Source: Terriglobus albidus (GTDB taxonomy: Bacteria; Acidobacteriota; Terriglobia; Terriglobales; Acidobacteriaceae). From it: a DNA stretch of 64,000 bases. Both the position numbers and the translations under genes were made by a program. Each line of letters starts with the position of its first letter. Within the stretch, counting starts at the first letter, position 1. This document shows, piece by piece, positions 43,506-53,096 of this stretch. The stretch is taken from positions 2,418,001 to 2,482,000 of the forward strand of contig NZ_CP042806.1 of the NCBI RefSeq assembly GCF_008000815.1, read 5' to 3'. The notes under the pieces were generated by a model. The model saw nothing but the letters and a program-made list of their open reading frames with translations. It was not told where the DNA came from and did no database searches.

Positions 43506-43519
43506 TGTATACGTATTCA
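43506..43519 (+). promoter_or_regulatory. LacI-type operator before the Oar-like transporter
   Basis: TGTATACGTATTCA lies 47 bases before the transporter ATG. It has the central CG and half-sites typical of LacI-family operators and is nearly the reverse complement of the site beside the lacI-type gene (51920-51933). TTGACA at 43436-43441 is a possible -35, but no -10 at 17 bases is convincing. The rest of the 437-bp divergent gap shows no gene. Confidence 0.6.
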
Positions 43520-43565
43520 TACTCACTGGCTCGGACCGACATCTGAGGTGCGAAAGGAAGTTGTA

Positions 43566-46500
43566 ATGATCAGATCGTTTTTGAGGCCATTTCTTCTGCT
43601 GGTGTTGCTCGCGACGGCTGTCTCCATTCACGCACAAAGCACCAGCGGCCAGATCAGCGGTCACGTTGTAGACCCATCTGGCGCCAACATTGTCGGAGCT
43701 ACCGTACAGCTCCTTAACGTACAAACCGGAGAGGTGCGCGAGGCAAAGACCGCCGAATCAGGCGATTTTGTCTTTCCCGCCGTCCAGCCCGGTCAGTTCA
43801 AGGTCAGAATCGCCCTTATCGGATTTAAGGCCTACGAAAAAGAGAACCTGAACCTCAGCGCAAATGAGCGCCTCTCCGCCGGTAACATTACGCTGGCGGT
43901 CGGCGCACAGTCGGAGACGGTGGAGGTCCAGGCGGACCGGACGCCGGTGCAGACTGAGAGCGGCGAACGCTCGGCGCTGCTCGATTCAAAGGAACTGTCC
44001 ACCCTGATGACCGCGGGGCGTGACGTGACGGCCCTCCTTCGTGTTCTTCCCGGTGTCGTCAAGGACGGCGGCGGCGCAAGCCAGCTCGGAACGCAGAGCG
44101 CAGGTACCATCAATGGCGTACGCGGCGACTACAACAGCCTGAGTGTGGATGGAACCACAGGAAATACCCGCGGCGGCCCGAACCTCGACACACCGATGAA
44201 CTACGACGCGATCGGCGAAGTAAAGGTGCTTCTGGGCAACTACCAGGCTGAGTACGGTCAAGCTGCCGGTTCAGTAGTACAGATTGTGACCAAGTCGGGT
44301 TCGAAGACCTTTCACGGCTCGGCGTACTACTACAACCGCAATGAAGCCTTCAATGCGAACGACTACTTCAATAAGAACAAGACCTATGTGCCTCGCCCGA
44401 TAAGCCGTTACAACACGATCGGCTATAACATCGGCGGACCGTTCTTCATCCCTGGCCTTCTCAACGAGAGGAAAGACAAGATCTTCTTCTTCTTCTCGCA
44501 GGAGATCTGGCCCACCCAGAAACCTGGAACACTACGCCAGTTCATGATGCCGACAGCGTTGGAGCGCCAGGGTGACTTCTCGCAGAGTGTCGATAAGAGC
44601 GGCAATCAGGTCTATATCAAGGACCCGACATCTTCATCGACAACCTGCTCCAAGGCGAACACGTCGGGATGCTTCCCGGGGAATAAGATCCCAACCAGCC
44701 GCATCGATCCTGACACGCAGAAGTTGATGAATATTCTGCCAATGCCCAATGCCAGCGGTACGATCAGCGGCGGCCTGTACAACTTTGTCAATCAGGGTGT
44801 GACAAAGAACCCTGTGAACCAGCAAGTGCTGCGTGTGGACTACAACCCCTTCACCCAGTTGCACACCTACTTCCGCGGTACGCATATGACGACCACGAAT
44901 GATGGTCCGAATGCGGCAGCGGTCAACGCGCTGATGCAGTGGGGCGTGCCTTTCTTCTACTCAACGCCATCGAGAAATGCGACGTTGAACGTTACCTACA
45001 TCCCAACTCCAACATTGATCAACGAACTCAATGTCGGCTTTGCGAGCTGGAACGAGACAACGGGCCTTTCCAATTCTGCCGACATCGCCAAGTTCCAGAA
45101 GGATAAGCTGGGCATCAATCTCGGGCAGTACAACCCGGCCATCAATCCGCTGAAGCTGGTGCCGCGAGCGAGCTTTGCAGGCAGCACTGGATTCGCGATT
45201 GCTAACTCGCCGTCGATTCTGTTTGACAACCGGTTCCCACTCTCGGACGACACACGTTCCTGGCAGGTAACGGACGGTATCACCAAAGTCTTCAACCGGC
45301 ATACGCCGAAGGCAGGTATCTACTATCAAAAGGGCCTCTATATTCAGCGGCACACGGGTGCGACCTTCGATGGACAGTTCGCCTTCGACACGAACTCCTC
45401 GAATCCGAACGACACCGGTTATGCTTACGCCAATGCCGTCGCCGGTTACTATAACTCCTACACGGAGGGGAGCAATACGGCCGACTATGCGCCGACGTGG
45501 AAAGTGCTGGAGTGGTATCTGCAGGATAGCTGGAAGGTGGTTCCCAGCCTGACCTTGGAATATGGTGTCCGGTTCAGCTATGACCTTCCGACGACTCTGA
45601 AGCCGGGGAATGGCGCTGGTTACGTCCCCAGCCGGTACAACAGTGCAAAAGTTCCGAGGCTCTATACGCCGTATCAGGACCCGAAGACCAAGACACGCTA
45701 TGCCGTCGACCCTGGAGCCGGCACTCCTGGTTCCTCCGGTAACCCCTTGCTGCCTGCTGTTTACATTGGGCAGTTCGTCCCGAACTCTGGTGACTTCTTC
45801 AATGGAACGGTAGTCAATACTGACTCGAGCTATCCGACTTCGTTGCGTTATAGCAACGGCTTGCTGGTTGCTCCGCGTTTCGGTTTTGCCTACAGTCCCT
45901 TCAATAACTCGAAGACCGTTGTCCGTGGCGGAACCGGACTGTTCTACAACATGCGCGAAGGTGGCGGCACGGTAGGCGACTATTCGCTGATCGGACCCAT
46001 CGTCATCAACCCCGTACAGAACTACGGCGACGCTCGGCAGTTTGCCAACAACTGCTCCGGCTCTGCGTGCAGCAGCGCCGGTATCTCAACCATCAGCCCG
46101 CAAGATACGCGAATCCTTCAGCCGAACCGTCCGCTGGAGACCATCTTCAACGGAACAATTGGCATACAGCAGGCCATCAACGGAGGCACTGTCATTGATG
46201 TTGCCTACGTTGGTACCTTCGGACGCCATTTGAGCGAGCAGTACAACACGAACCTGGTGCCGTATCTCTCGCACTTCCAGACGAAGAACATCGACAACAC
46301 GGTCGCCGCGACGACCGTGCTTGGAAACGTCTCACAGCCCGTTCCACTGAACGATAACTTCTTCCGTCCCACTCCGGGCTATGGCGCTATCAATCTTCGC
46401 TCGTACTCGGGCACGTCGAACTATCACTCGCTGCAGGCACAACTGACCCGCCGCTTTGCCAAGGGGCTGCAGTTCGGTGTGGTGTACACCTGGTCAAAGG

Positions 46501-47162
46501 CGATGACGGATGCGGACGCGGTGAATGGAACTGTGGCGACCTACCAGAATCGCCGCTTTTGGAACTACTCCCTGGCGAGCTATGACCGCACCAACAACTT
46601 TGTTGTTCACTGGCTTTGGGATCTCCCGAAGGCCAGCGCTCTGTGGTCGAACTGGGCAACGAAGGCTGTCCTGGATAACTGGCAGTACTCCGGTATTGCG
46701 GAGCTTGTCAGCGGAACGCCCTACGGCATTACTCTCAACACCTCTGGCATTGACCTGACCGGCGGCGGCGACGGTGCACGTGCTGTGGTAAGCGCAAGCC
46801 CGGTCCTTCCCAAGAACAAGCGGACGGTAACGCAGTACTTCGACACCAGCGTCTTCGTTTTGCCGACGTATAAGGCGGTACCCGGACCCGACACACCAGG
46901 TATCACACGCAACATTGTCTTCCGCGGCCCCGGAACAAACAACATGGATATGGCCCTCAACAAGAATGTCCCAATACGCGAGGGAATTCTCTTCCAACTC
47001 CGCTGCGAAGCCTATAACGTCTTCAACCATGCATCGTTCAACGCCATCGATAACACGGCACGTTTCAATACGAACGGCACGACAAACTTCTCTACCTTTG
47101 GAAATCTGACGGGCGACCGCGGCCCTCGCCAGTTGCAGCTCTCCGGACGCATCAACTTCTAG
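43566..47162 (+). CDS. Oar-like TonB-dependent outer-membrane transporter
   Basis: This 1,198-aa protein has signal peptide MIRSFLRPFLLLVLLATAVSIHAQ. The carboxypeptidase-regulatory-like domain is at about 26-110 (GQISGHVVDPSGANIVGATVQLL), the plug at about 115-260 (LMTAGRDVTALLRVLPGVVKDGGGASQ, SLSVDGTTGNTRGGPN, GSVVQIVTKSG), and the barrel ends in LQLSGRINF. ATG 43566 with AAGGAAG upstream is the likely start. A LacI-type operator lies just upstream, and GH27 and GH28 genes follow in the same direction. It probably imports pectin-derived oligosaccharides. Confidence 0.88.
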   Translation: MIRSFLRPFLLLVLLATAVSIHAQSTSGQISGHVVDPSGANIVGATVQLLNVQTGEVREAKTAESGDFVFPAVQPGQFKVRIALIGFKAYEKENLNLSANERLSAGNITLAVGAQSETVEVQADRTPVQTESGERSALLDSKELSTLMTAGRDVTALLRVLPGVVKDGGGASQLGTQSAGTINGVRGDYNSLSVDGTTGNTRGGPNLDTPMNYDAIGEVKVLLGNYQAEYGQAAGSVVQIVTKSGSKTFHGSAYYYNRNEAFNANDYFNKNKTYVPRPISRYNTIGYNIGGPFFIPGLLNERKDKIFFFFSQEIWPTQKPGTLRQFMMPTALERQGDFSQSVDKSGNQVYIKDPTSSSTTCSKANTSGCFPGNKIPTSRIDPDTQKLMNILPMPNASGTISGGLYNFVNQGVTKNPVNQQVLRVDYNPFTQLHTYFRGTHMTTTNDGPNAAAVNALMQWGVPFFYSTPSRNATLNVTYIPTPTLINELNVGFASWNETTGLSNSADIAKFQKDKLGINLGQYNPAINPLKLVPRASFAGSTGFAIANSPSILFDNRFPLSDDTRSWQVTDGITKVFNRHTPKAGIYYQKGLYIQRHTGATFDGQFAFDTNSSNPNDTGYAYANAVAGYYNSYTEGSNTADYAPTWKVLEWYLQDSWKVVPSLTLEYGVRFSYDLPTTLKPGNGAGYVPSRYNSAKVPRLYTPYQDPKTKTRYAVDPGAGTPGSSGNPLLPAVYIGQFVPNSGDFFNGTVVNTDSSYPTSLRYSNGLLVAPRFGFAYSPFNNSKTVVRGGTGLFYNMREGGGTVGDYSLIGPIVINPVQNYGDARQFANNCSGSACSSAGISTISPQDTRILQPNRPLETIFNGTIGIQQAINGGTVIDVAYVGTFGRHLSEQYNTNLVPYLSHFQTKNIDNTVAATTVLGNVSQPVPLNDNFFRPTPGYGAINLRSYSGTSNYHSLQAQLTRRFAKGLQFGVVYTWSKAMTDADAVNGTVATYQNRRFWNYSLASYDRTNNFVVHWLWDLPKASALWSNWATKAVLDNWQYSGIAELVSGTPYGITLNTSGIDLTGGGDGARAVVSASPVLPKNKRTVTQYFDTSVFVLPTYKAVPGPDTPGITRNIVFRGPGTNNMDMALNKNVPIREGILFQLRCEAYNVFNHASFNAIDNTARFNTNGTTNFSTFGNLTGDRGPRQLQLSGRINF

Positions 47163-47177
47163 ACGTTGGTTACCTCC

Positions 47178-47215
47178 TGGGTCACGGCTTCCGAACAGCC
47201 GTGACCCACTTTTTT
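47178..47215 (+). terminator. rho-independent terminator after the transporter gene
   Basis: A perfect 12-bp stem (47178-47189 with 47197-47208) with loop TCCGAAC is followed by CTTTTTT. The GH27 gene begins only 44 bases later with no visible promoter, so partial readthrough to the glycosidase genes is likely. Confidence 0.9.
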
Positions 47216-47258
47216 ATCTACAGGTCTCTCTGGCCGGAACCGAATTAAGGACTTTGTC

Positions 47259-48449
47259 ATGTCTTTGTTGCATCGCACCTCTGTGTTCGGAGCCGTTGTT
47301 TTGACGCTCTGTTCTGCTTCGTTTTGTGCACAGGCACAAAGCGGTTCTAATCAGCTTGCCCAGCGTCCACCGATGGGATGGAATAGCTGGAACCATTTTC
47401 GAAATAAAGTAGACGACGCCGTCATCCGCGCCCAGGCGGAGGCCATGGTCTCGAGCGGCATGCGCGACGCCGGCTACGTCTACATCAACATCGACGACAC
47501 CTGGGAGGCGAGCCGGGACGCCAACGGCAATATTCAGACGAACAGCAAGTTTCCAGATATGAAGGCGCTTGCCGACTTCGTTCATAGCAAAGGTCTCAAG
47601 CTGGGCATCTATTCTTCGCCCGGAAGCCAAACCTGTGCGAAGTTTGAAGGAAGCCTCGGGCACGAAGAACAGGATGCAAAGACCTATGCCGCCTGGGGAA
47701 TCGACTATCTGAAGTACGATCTATGCGGCCTGAAAGAGCAGATGAAGGCGGCTGCCAGTCCTGAAGAAGCTCACAAGATCATGATCGACGCTTATAAGAA
47801 GATGGACGTCGCGCTTCGCAACACAGGACGGCCGATTGTCTATAGCCTCTGCCAGTATGGTCAGGACGCTGTGTGGCGTTGGGGCACTGAAGTAGGTGGC
47901 AACCTGTGGCGGACAACGGGCGACATCTCCGACAAGTATGCCAAGATGGCGGAGATTGGTTTCAGCCAGGCAGGGCTAGCGCGCTACGCAGGGCCCGGGC
48001 ATTGGAACGATCCAGACATGCTTGAGGTCGGTAATGGCGGTATGACGACCGACGAGTACCGGACCCACATGAGCCTTTGGGCGATTCTCGCGGCTCCGCT
48101 GCTTGCCGGAAACGATCTCTCTTCGATGACTCCAGAGACACTCGCTCTGCTGACGAACAAGGACGTTATCGCCATCGATCAGGACGCGGCGGGCAAGCAA
48201 GGAGACCGGGTCAGCACCGAGGGACCCATTGAAGTCTGGTCGCGCCATCTTGCGGATGGATCGCAAGCTGTAGGTATCTTCAACCGGCACCACACCGCTC
48301 TCACAACGACAGTCGACCTCCGCACCCTGGGCTTTACCGGCCCGGTCAAGGCGCGTGATCTGTGGAAAGGGGAACTCAAGAATCTGAATAGTTCCTTCCA
48401 GACCACGGTTCCAGCGCACGGAGTCGTTTTCTTGAAAGTATCGCAGTAG
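47259..48449 (+). CDS. alpha-galactosidase, GH27
   Basis: This 396-aa protein has signal peptide LLHRTSVFGAVVLTLCSASFCAQA. GH27/clan D motifs are clear: RPPMGWNSWNHF, AGYVYINIDDTWE, KGLKLGIYSSPGSQTC, nucleophile Asp in DYLKYDLC, acid/base Asp in LWRTTGDI, and GHWNDPDMLEVG. The C-terminal beta-domain ends in HGVVFLKVSQ. It removes alpha-galactose, or alpha/beta-L-arabinopyranose in some members, from plant glycans. It lies between the transporter and a GH28 gene 22 bases downstream, which suggests co-transcription of the two hydrolases. Confidence 0.92.
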   Translation: MSLLHRTSVFGAVVLTLCSASFCAQAQSGSNQLAQRPPMGWNSWNHFRNKVDDAVIRAQAEAMVSSGMRDAGYVYINIDDTWEASRDANGNIQTNSKFPDMKALADFVHSKGLKLGIYSSPGSQTCAKFEGSLGHEEQDAKTYAAWGIDYLKYDLCGLKEQMKAAASPEEAHKIMIDAYKKMDVALRNTGRPIVYSLCQYGQDAVWRWGTEVGGNLWRTTGDISDKYAKMAEIGFSQAGLARYAGPGHWNDPDMLEVGNGGMTTDEYRTHMSLWAILAAPLLAGNDLSSMTPETLALLTNKDVIAIDQDAAGKQGDRVSTEGPIEVWSRHLADGSQAVGIFNRHHTALTTTVDLRTLGFTGPVKARDLWKGELKNLNSSFQTTVPAHGVVFLKVSQ

Positions 48450-48471
48450 CAATCACAACAGGGAGCTTACG

Positions 48472-50076
48472 ATGGATGCGTTTCGCAGAGACTTTTTGAA
48501 GCTTGCCGGCACTGGCGTTGCCGGAGCGTTGACTCCAAGTGTCGTCGGAGCGAGAGCTATGGCCGCTCCGGCTCCGACTTCCGGAGTCGGTTCGATCTTT
48601 GATGTTAGAAAATATGGGGCGAAGGGTGATGGCAAGACAATTGACTCACCCGCTATCAATCGCGCCATTGAAGCAGCCGCCGCCGCCGGTGGAGGGACGG
48701 TTCTTTTTCCTGCCGGTGTCTATGCCAGCTACTCGATTCGCTTGAAGAGCAATATCGTTTTGTACATCGAGCAAGGCGCAACGATTCTTGCCGCAAGTAC
48801 GCCGCTGGAGGGCGGAACAGATGGATACGATCCTCCGGGTGAACGGCAACCCTGGGAGGATTACCAGGACTACGGTCATAATCACTGGCATAACAGCCTG
48901 ATCTGGGGCGAGGGGATTCATGATTTCGCAATCCTCGGCACCGGCCTGATCTGGGGTAAGGGACTCAGCCGCGGACTATCGGATAAAGATCGTCCTAAAG
49001 CCGATAAGCCGGGAGCGGGTAACAAGGCGATCGCGCTCAAGAACTGCTTCAATGTTGTCCTTCGCGACTTCTCGATCCTTGAGGGAGGGCACTTCGGCAT
49101 CCTCGCCACGGGTGTCGATAACCTCACTATCGATAACCTGAAGATCGATACCAACCGCGACGGCATGGATATCGACTGCTGCCGCAATGTGCGCGTGTCG
49201 AACTGCAGCGTCAACTCTCCGTGGGACGACGGTATCTGCCCCAAGAGCTCGTTCGCCCTGGGATATGCTCGTGCCACGGAAAATGTAACCATCACCAACT
49301 GCTATGTGACCGGCGGATATCAACTTGGAACGCTGCTGGATGGAACCTTCAAGCGCCATCCACCTGAGTTCAAAGTTGTTCCAACGGGCCGCATCAAGTG
49401 TGGAACGGAATCGAACGGCGGCTTCAAGAACATCACCATCTCCAACTGCGTCTTTGAAAGCTGCCGTGGTTTTGCTCTGGAGTCGGTTGATGGAGCGCTG
49501 CTGGAAGACATCACCTTCGTGGGCATTACGATGCGTGATATCCGTAACTCACCGATCTTCCTGCGGCTTGGCACCAGAATGCGTGGGCCGACTGGAACCC
49601 CTGTGGGCACTCTCAAACGTGTGATCATGAGCGGCATTACCTGTTATGGGGCGAATACGGAGCTGTCCTCCATCATCAGCGGCGTTCCCGGCCACTACAT
49701 CGAAGATGTGAAGGTCAGCGATGTCTACATCCATCAGCTTGGGGGCGGTACTTCGGAGATGGCGGCTCTTCAGCCGGTCGAAAAGCCGAATGACTATCCG
49801 GAGCCAAGAATGTTCGGCACGCTGCCGGCACATGGCTTCTTTGTGCGCCACGTCAAAAACATCGACTTCAGCAATGTTGAGATCGTCTCTGAGAAGCCGG
49901 ACGCGAGACCTGCTTTCTGGATGAATGATGTTGATGGTGTGGATTGTTTCCGTATCAAGACAAAGGCGCCGGAAGGCTCAGCCTTTCATCTCCAGGATGT
50001 CAGCGACTTCCGAGTCTTTGGCTGCAAGTCGATCAAAGACGTTCGAGAGGAAAAGATCGATAAACGGGATATCTAA
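48472..50076 (+). CDS. GH28 family polygalacturonase/rhamnogalacturonase-like
   Basis: This 534-aa protein has a textbook Tat signal (FRRDFLKLAGTGVAGAL). A right-handed beta-helix starts with FDVRKYGAKGDGKTIDSPAINRAIEAA. The GH28 active-site regions are recognisable as variants: NRDGMDID (usual NTDG), PWDDGIC (usual DD) and RIKCGTES (usual RIK). The usual GHG reads GYQLGT, so specificity may differ from polygalacturonase. It should hydrolyse a galacturonan or rhamnogalacturonan backbone in the periplasm or outside. It is convergent with a second GH28 gene. Confidence 0.88.
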   Translation: MDAFRRDFLKLAGTGVAGALTPSVVGARAMAAPAPTSGVGSIFDVRKYGAKGDGKTIDSPAINRAIEAAAAAGGGTVLFPAGVYASYSIRLKSNIVLYIEQGATILAASTPLEGGTDGYDPPGERQPWEDYQDYGHNHWHNSLIWGEGIHDFAILGTGLIWGKGLSRGLSDKDRPKADKPGAGNKAIALKNCFNVVLRDFSILEGGHFGILATGVDNLTIDNLKIDTNRDGMDIDCCRNVRVSNCSVNSPWDDGICPKSSFALGYARATENVTITNCYVTGGYQLGTLLDGTFKRHPPEFKVVPTGRIKCGTESNGGFKNITISNCVFESCRGFALESVDGALLEDITFVGITMRDIRNSPIFLRLGTRMRGPTGTPVGTLKRVIMSGITCYGANTELSSIISGVPGHYIEDVKVSDVYIHQLGGGTSEMAALQPVEKPNDYPEPRMFGTLPAHGFFVRHVKNIDFSNVEIVSEKPDARPAFWMNDVDGVDCFRIKTKAPEGSAFHLQDVSDFRVFGCKSIKDVREEKIDKRDI

Positions 50077-50081
50077 AAAAG

Positions 50082-50121
50082 GAAATGGCCCCCATGAGAA
50101 GCATGAGGGCCGTTTCTCTTT
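50082..50121. terminator. terminator between the convergent GH28 genes
   Basis: An imperfect stem of about 15 bp (50082-50096 with 50102-50116) around loop AGAAG is followed by TCTTTT on the plus side; on the minus side the run is TTTTTTAG. It lies 6 bases after the first stop. Confidence 0.75.
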
Positions 50122-50130
50122 TAGTTTCAG

Positions 50131-51873
50131 TTAAGCCCGGACCTTTACCGTTCCGTTGCTCGCACTGGCGGCATATTTCACAAGGTTCGCCGAGGCAACA
50201 TCGCCTCCGTCGAGTGTGATCTTCTCCGAGCCAGAACCTTCTACCTGAAGATATGCTTGCGGTGCACCCTTCATTCGCGGATCCGTCAGAAGGACATCTT
50301 TGCTGTTGATGAAGCGTACGGCAGATTCCGTCTGACTATCGGCTTCGACATTCAAGCCGCGGATGGAAGCGTCTACAACCCGATCAAAGATGACTGCGGG
50401 CCGCAGGTCCGATGAAGCCAGCCGGAACTTTACGTTCTCGACGGTCAGGCCATGAACTCCACGGGCATAGAGCCCATAGGCAGGCATCGGCCCCATCATG
50501 AAGTACTCACCAGCGATCTCAGGAAGGTCTCTGCGGGCAGCATCTTCTGCTGTGCCACCTCCACCGAAGGTGAGATTGATGTTGGAGAGCGAGACATTCT
50601 CCATGGTCGCGCCACCGCTGCAGGTAAGGGTGATGCAGGAGTGCTTCTCTCCGGGATTGTAGCCACTGGTGACCTTGGCCTCAGCAAGCTGCGGAGGATC
50701 GGTGGTTACGGTTCCCTGAATATTGCTGAATGAGACGTTGCGGAGGACTGCAGGTGCGCCTGATTCCTCACGAGGAGCCGTGGCCATGTCATCGGTGCGT
50801 GGAGCGTTGGCGCGAGGCTGCCGTGGCCCAACACTGACGTGGATCGGGCCAGTCACTTGATCCAGGGTGATGTTGGAAAAGTTGATGTTTTCATAGCTGG
50901 AGCCTGGATTGCCCTGGAACTTGATCGGGCATCCGTATACCTGCATCAGAACGCAATTAGAGACGGTGATATTGCGCGGAGAGCCGCCCCCGAAGCGGAA
51001 GACCGACCAGCGGGTGCTGAAGATGGAATTGGTGATCGCAACATTCTGGCAGCTACCGAACAAGGCGCAGGCATCATCCTGGCACATGATGACGCAGTTA
51101 TTGACCGTGACATACTGCGCGCTGATGAAGTGGAAACCGTCATTATTGCCGTTTACCCGGTTATGGATATAGATGCCGTCCATGTGGACGCGCTTGCTCT
51201 GGATCACCCGGATACTGTGATACGCGCAGTCAAGCAGATCGATGTCGCGGACGCGGAGACCTTCGCAGCGGTAGGCCAGGATATGGTACGGCCGGCTATT
51301 ACCGCCCAGGCCGCTGGGCGGCTTCTGTCCACGAACCGGGGAATGGAACTGGTAGCCCTGGCCATCGATGGTGCCCGGGCCTTCGACCGTGACATTCGTG
51401 GCATTCACGGCATAGAGCAACGCCCAGTTGCCGTCGATCAGTGTGGTGTCTCCGCTGAGCGGAATGGCATCGACAGCGTGATACTGCTTCCCGTCTGCGG
51501 AACCCAGCAGTTTACCGGATGCGGCAATATGCAGCGTGACGTTGCTCTTCAGCTCCACGGTGCCGATCTGGAAAGTGCCCGCTGGTACAAGTACCGTGCC
51601 TCCGCCATCGTGATTGCATGCATCGATGGCCGCCTGCAGGGCTTTGGTGTCCAGTGTGACGCCGTCACCCTTCGCGCCATAGCTGCGAATGTTGTAGACG
51701 CGGCTTCCAAGATCGATGTCGTTTCGCGACGGAGCCGCTGCATGAGCCTGCTTCGGAAGCATGTCGAAGGCGGCTCCCGCGGCAAGGGCCGTTAGAGGAG
51801 CTTTTTCAAGCCACTGACGGCGAGTGAGACGAGTAGGTGCACCTTGTGCGGAAGGAAGATAATTTTCAGGCAT
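50131..51873 (-). CDS. GH28 family glycosidase (pectin-active beta-helix)
   Basis: This 580-aa protein has a Tat-type signal (LTRRQWLEKAPLTALAAGAAF). The beta-helix starts at YNIRSYGAKGDGVTLDTKALQAAIDAC. The catalytic segment reads NNDGFHF then CQDDACALFGS, the GH28 Asp triad positions. The C-terminal half contains extra rungs with an RxPRANAPRTDD-containing insert. The frame is open to 51912, but ATG 51873 directly precedes the signal. A LacI-type operator sits between -35- and -10-like elements just upstream. It is divergent from the LacI regulator. Confidence 0.86.
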   Translation of the reverse strand: MPENYLPSAQGAPTRLTRRQWLEKAPLTALAAGAAFDMLPKQAHAAAPSRNDIDLGSRVYNIRSYGAKGDGVTLDTKALQAAIDACNHDGGGTVLVPAGTFQIGTVELKSNVTLHIAASGKLLGSADGKQYHAVDAIPLSGDTTLIDGNWALLYAVNATNVTVEGPGTIDGQGYQFHSPVRGQKPPSGLGGNSRPYHILAYRCEGLRVRDIDLLDCAYHSIRVIQSKRVHMDGIYIHNRVNGNNDGFHFISAQYVTVNNCVIMCQDDACALFGSCQNVAITNSIFSTRWSVFRFGGGSPRNITVSNCVLMQVYGCPIKFQGNPGSSYENINFSNITLDQVTGPIHVSVGPRQPRANAPRTDDMATAPREESGAPAVLRNVSFSNIQGTVTTDPPQLAEAKVTSGYNPGEKHSCITLTCSGGATMENVSLSNINLTFGGGGTAEDAARRDLPEIAGEYFMMGPMPAYGLYARGVHGLTVENVKFRLASSDLRPAVIFDRVVDASIRGLNVEADSQTESAVRFINSKDVLLTDPRMKGAPQAYLQVEGSGSEKITLDGGDVASANLVKYAASASNGTVKVRA

Positions 51874-51911
51874 GAAATGGTGTCCGGATCGAAGAAATTC
51901 GAGGTGGGACA

Positions 51912-51941
51912 ACGATAGATGTATTCGTATACATGAGTCAA
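51912..51941 (-). promoter_or_regulatory. GH28 promoter with LacI-type operator
   Basis: On the minus strand, TTGACT (complement of 51936-51941) and TATCGT (complement of 51912-51917) are 18 apart. Between them lies ATGTATTCGTATACAT (51919-51934), a near-perfect 16-bp palindrome with a central CG. It is in the GH28/lacI divergent region, so it may control both genes. Related sites are at 43290 and 43506. Confidence 0.65.
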
Positions 51942-52007
51942 CCTATAAACTAAGTTCAGTCGGTGAATTTCACCGTAATTTCCGCTCTTTTGGAGAGTCT
52001 CTCCCAC

Positions 52008-53036
52008 ATGGACATGCGAGACATTGCGAAGATCGCAGGCGTATCCAGCGCAACGGTCTCACGAGTTATCAATGGATCGTCTCTCGTTCGCCCTGAAACG
52101 GCGGAACGCGTGCAGCGGGTGATCGAGAAGACGAACTTTGTTCCCAATGGAAGTGCGACGACTCTGAAGTACGGGCGCAGCAGCACCTTCGGGCTCATCA
52201 TTCCCGACATCACCAATCCGTTCTTCCCCGAACTGATTCGCTGCTTTGAAGCGATCCTGGTCTCCAACGACCAGGACATGCTGATGGCGACGACAGACTT
52301 TCAACCGGCGAAGCTGCAGCGGACTATTCGCCGGATGCTGATCCGCAAAGTCGATGCGGTTGCTCTGCTTGCGGCAGAGATCGAAACCCAGCCCATCGAA
52401 TCACTCATGCATAACCGTGTTCCGCTCGTCACTCTCGACCGCCGCAGCATTGCGCGAGGCGTAAGCGATGTTGCCGTGGAGTATCTGAGCGGTATGAAGC
52501 AGGCGGTGGAACATCTGAAGCGGCTGGGGCATCGCCGCATTGGATATATCGGGGGCTCGCTTGGGCTGACGATCTCAGAACATCGTGTCGAGGGCTTCCG
52601 CACCGCAATCGAAGAGGCCGGATTGAAGTACGATCCAAAGTTTGTTCTGCCGGGAAATTACCGGATCAGCGGCGGAGAAGCCGGCATGCGCGAGATCCTG
52701 GCGATGAAAACGCGTCCGACTGCCATTCTGGCGACCAATGATCTTACAGCGATCGGAGCCATGCGGGTGGCACGCGTGCAGGGTGTTGGTATTCCTGAAG
52801 AGATTTCGATCATCGGATTTGATGACATTGAGTTGTGTGAGATCGTTTATCCCGCATTGACAACGCTTCGCCTGCCACGGCAGGAACTGGCTCAGGCGCT
52901 CTTCCGGGCTCTGGATGTATTGGCGAAGCATCCCCATGGAAGAGGACATCAGTCCATGGTGAGTACTACGCTTGTGATCAGGGACTCCACGGGGCCGGCC
53001 CCTCGGGACCGAAAGCCGGCCGGTAAGTCGGTTTGA
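52008..53036 (+). CDS. LacI-family transcriptional regulator
   Basis: This 342-aa repressor-type protein has an N-terminal helix-turn-helix (MRDIAKIAGVSSATVSRVINGSSLVRPETAERVQRVIEK) with hinge region NFVPNGSATTLKYGRSSTFGLIIPD. The periplasmic-binding-like effector domain (about 60-330) includes PLVTLDRR, HRRIGYIGGS, ATNDLTAIGAMR and IIGFDDIELCE. It probably senses a pectin-derived sugar. ATG 52008 follows GGAGAG; an upstream open frame to 51963 lacks a ribosome-binding site. Three matching operator-like palindromes in the locus are its likely targets. Confidence 0.92.
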   Translation: MDMRDIAKIAGVSSATVSRVINGSSLVRPETAERVQRVIEKTNFVPNGSATTLKYGRSSTFGLIIPDITNPFFPELIRCFEAILVSNDQDMLMATTDFQPAKLQRTIRRMLIRKVDAVALLAAEIETQPIESLMHNRVPLVTLDRRSIARGVSDVAVEYLSGMKQAVEHLKRLGHRRIGYIGGSLGLTISEHRVEGFRTAIEEAGLKYDPKFVLPGNYRISGGEAGMREILAMKTRPTAILATNDLTAIGAMRVARVQGVGIPEEISIIGFDDIELCEIVYPALTTLRLPRQELAQALFRALDVLAKHPHGRGHQSMVSTTLVIRDSTGPAPRDRKPAGKSV

Positions 53037-53077
53037 AAGTATTGGAAAGCTGATATAGCTGATCCATAGCCCATGCG

Positions 53078-53096
53078 CGTTTCAGATCGTGAAACG
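53078..53096. promoter_or_regulatory. CGTTTCA/TGAAACG inverted repeat before the beta-propeller gene
   Basis: A perfect 7-bp inverted repeat with a 5-base spacer (CGTTTCA-GATCG-TGAAACG) lies 42 bases after the lacI-type stop and about 190 bases before the next gene. GAAACG recurs downstream at about 53163 and 53211. It is an operator candidate distinct from the TGTATACG sites. Confidence 0.4.

Noticed and set aside
50839-51795. 318-aa open frame on the plus strand inside the second GH28 gene
   Set aside because: Antisense shadow of the beta-helix coding sequence, with repetitive Asp/Val pattern and no domain.
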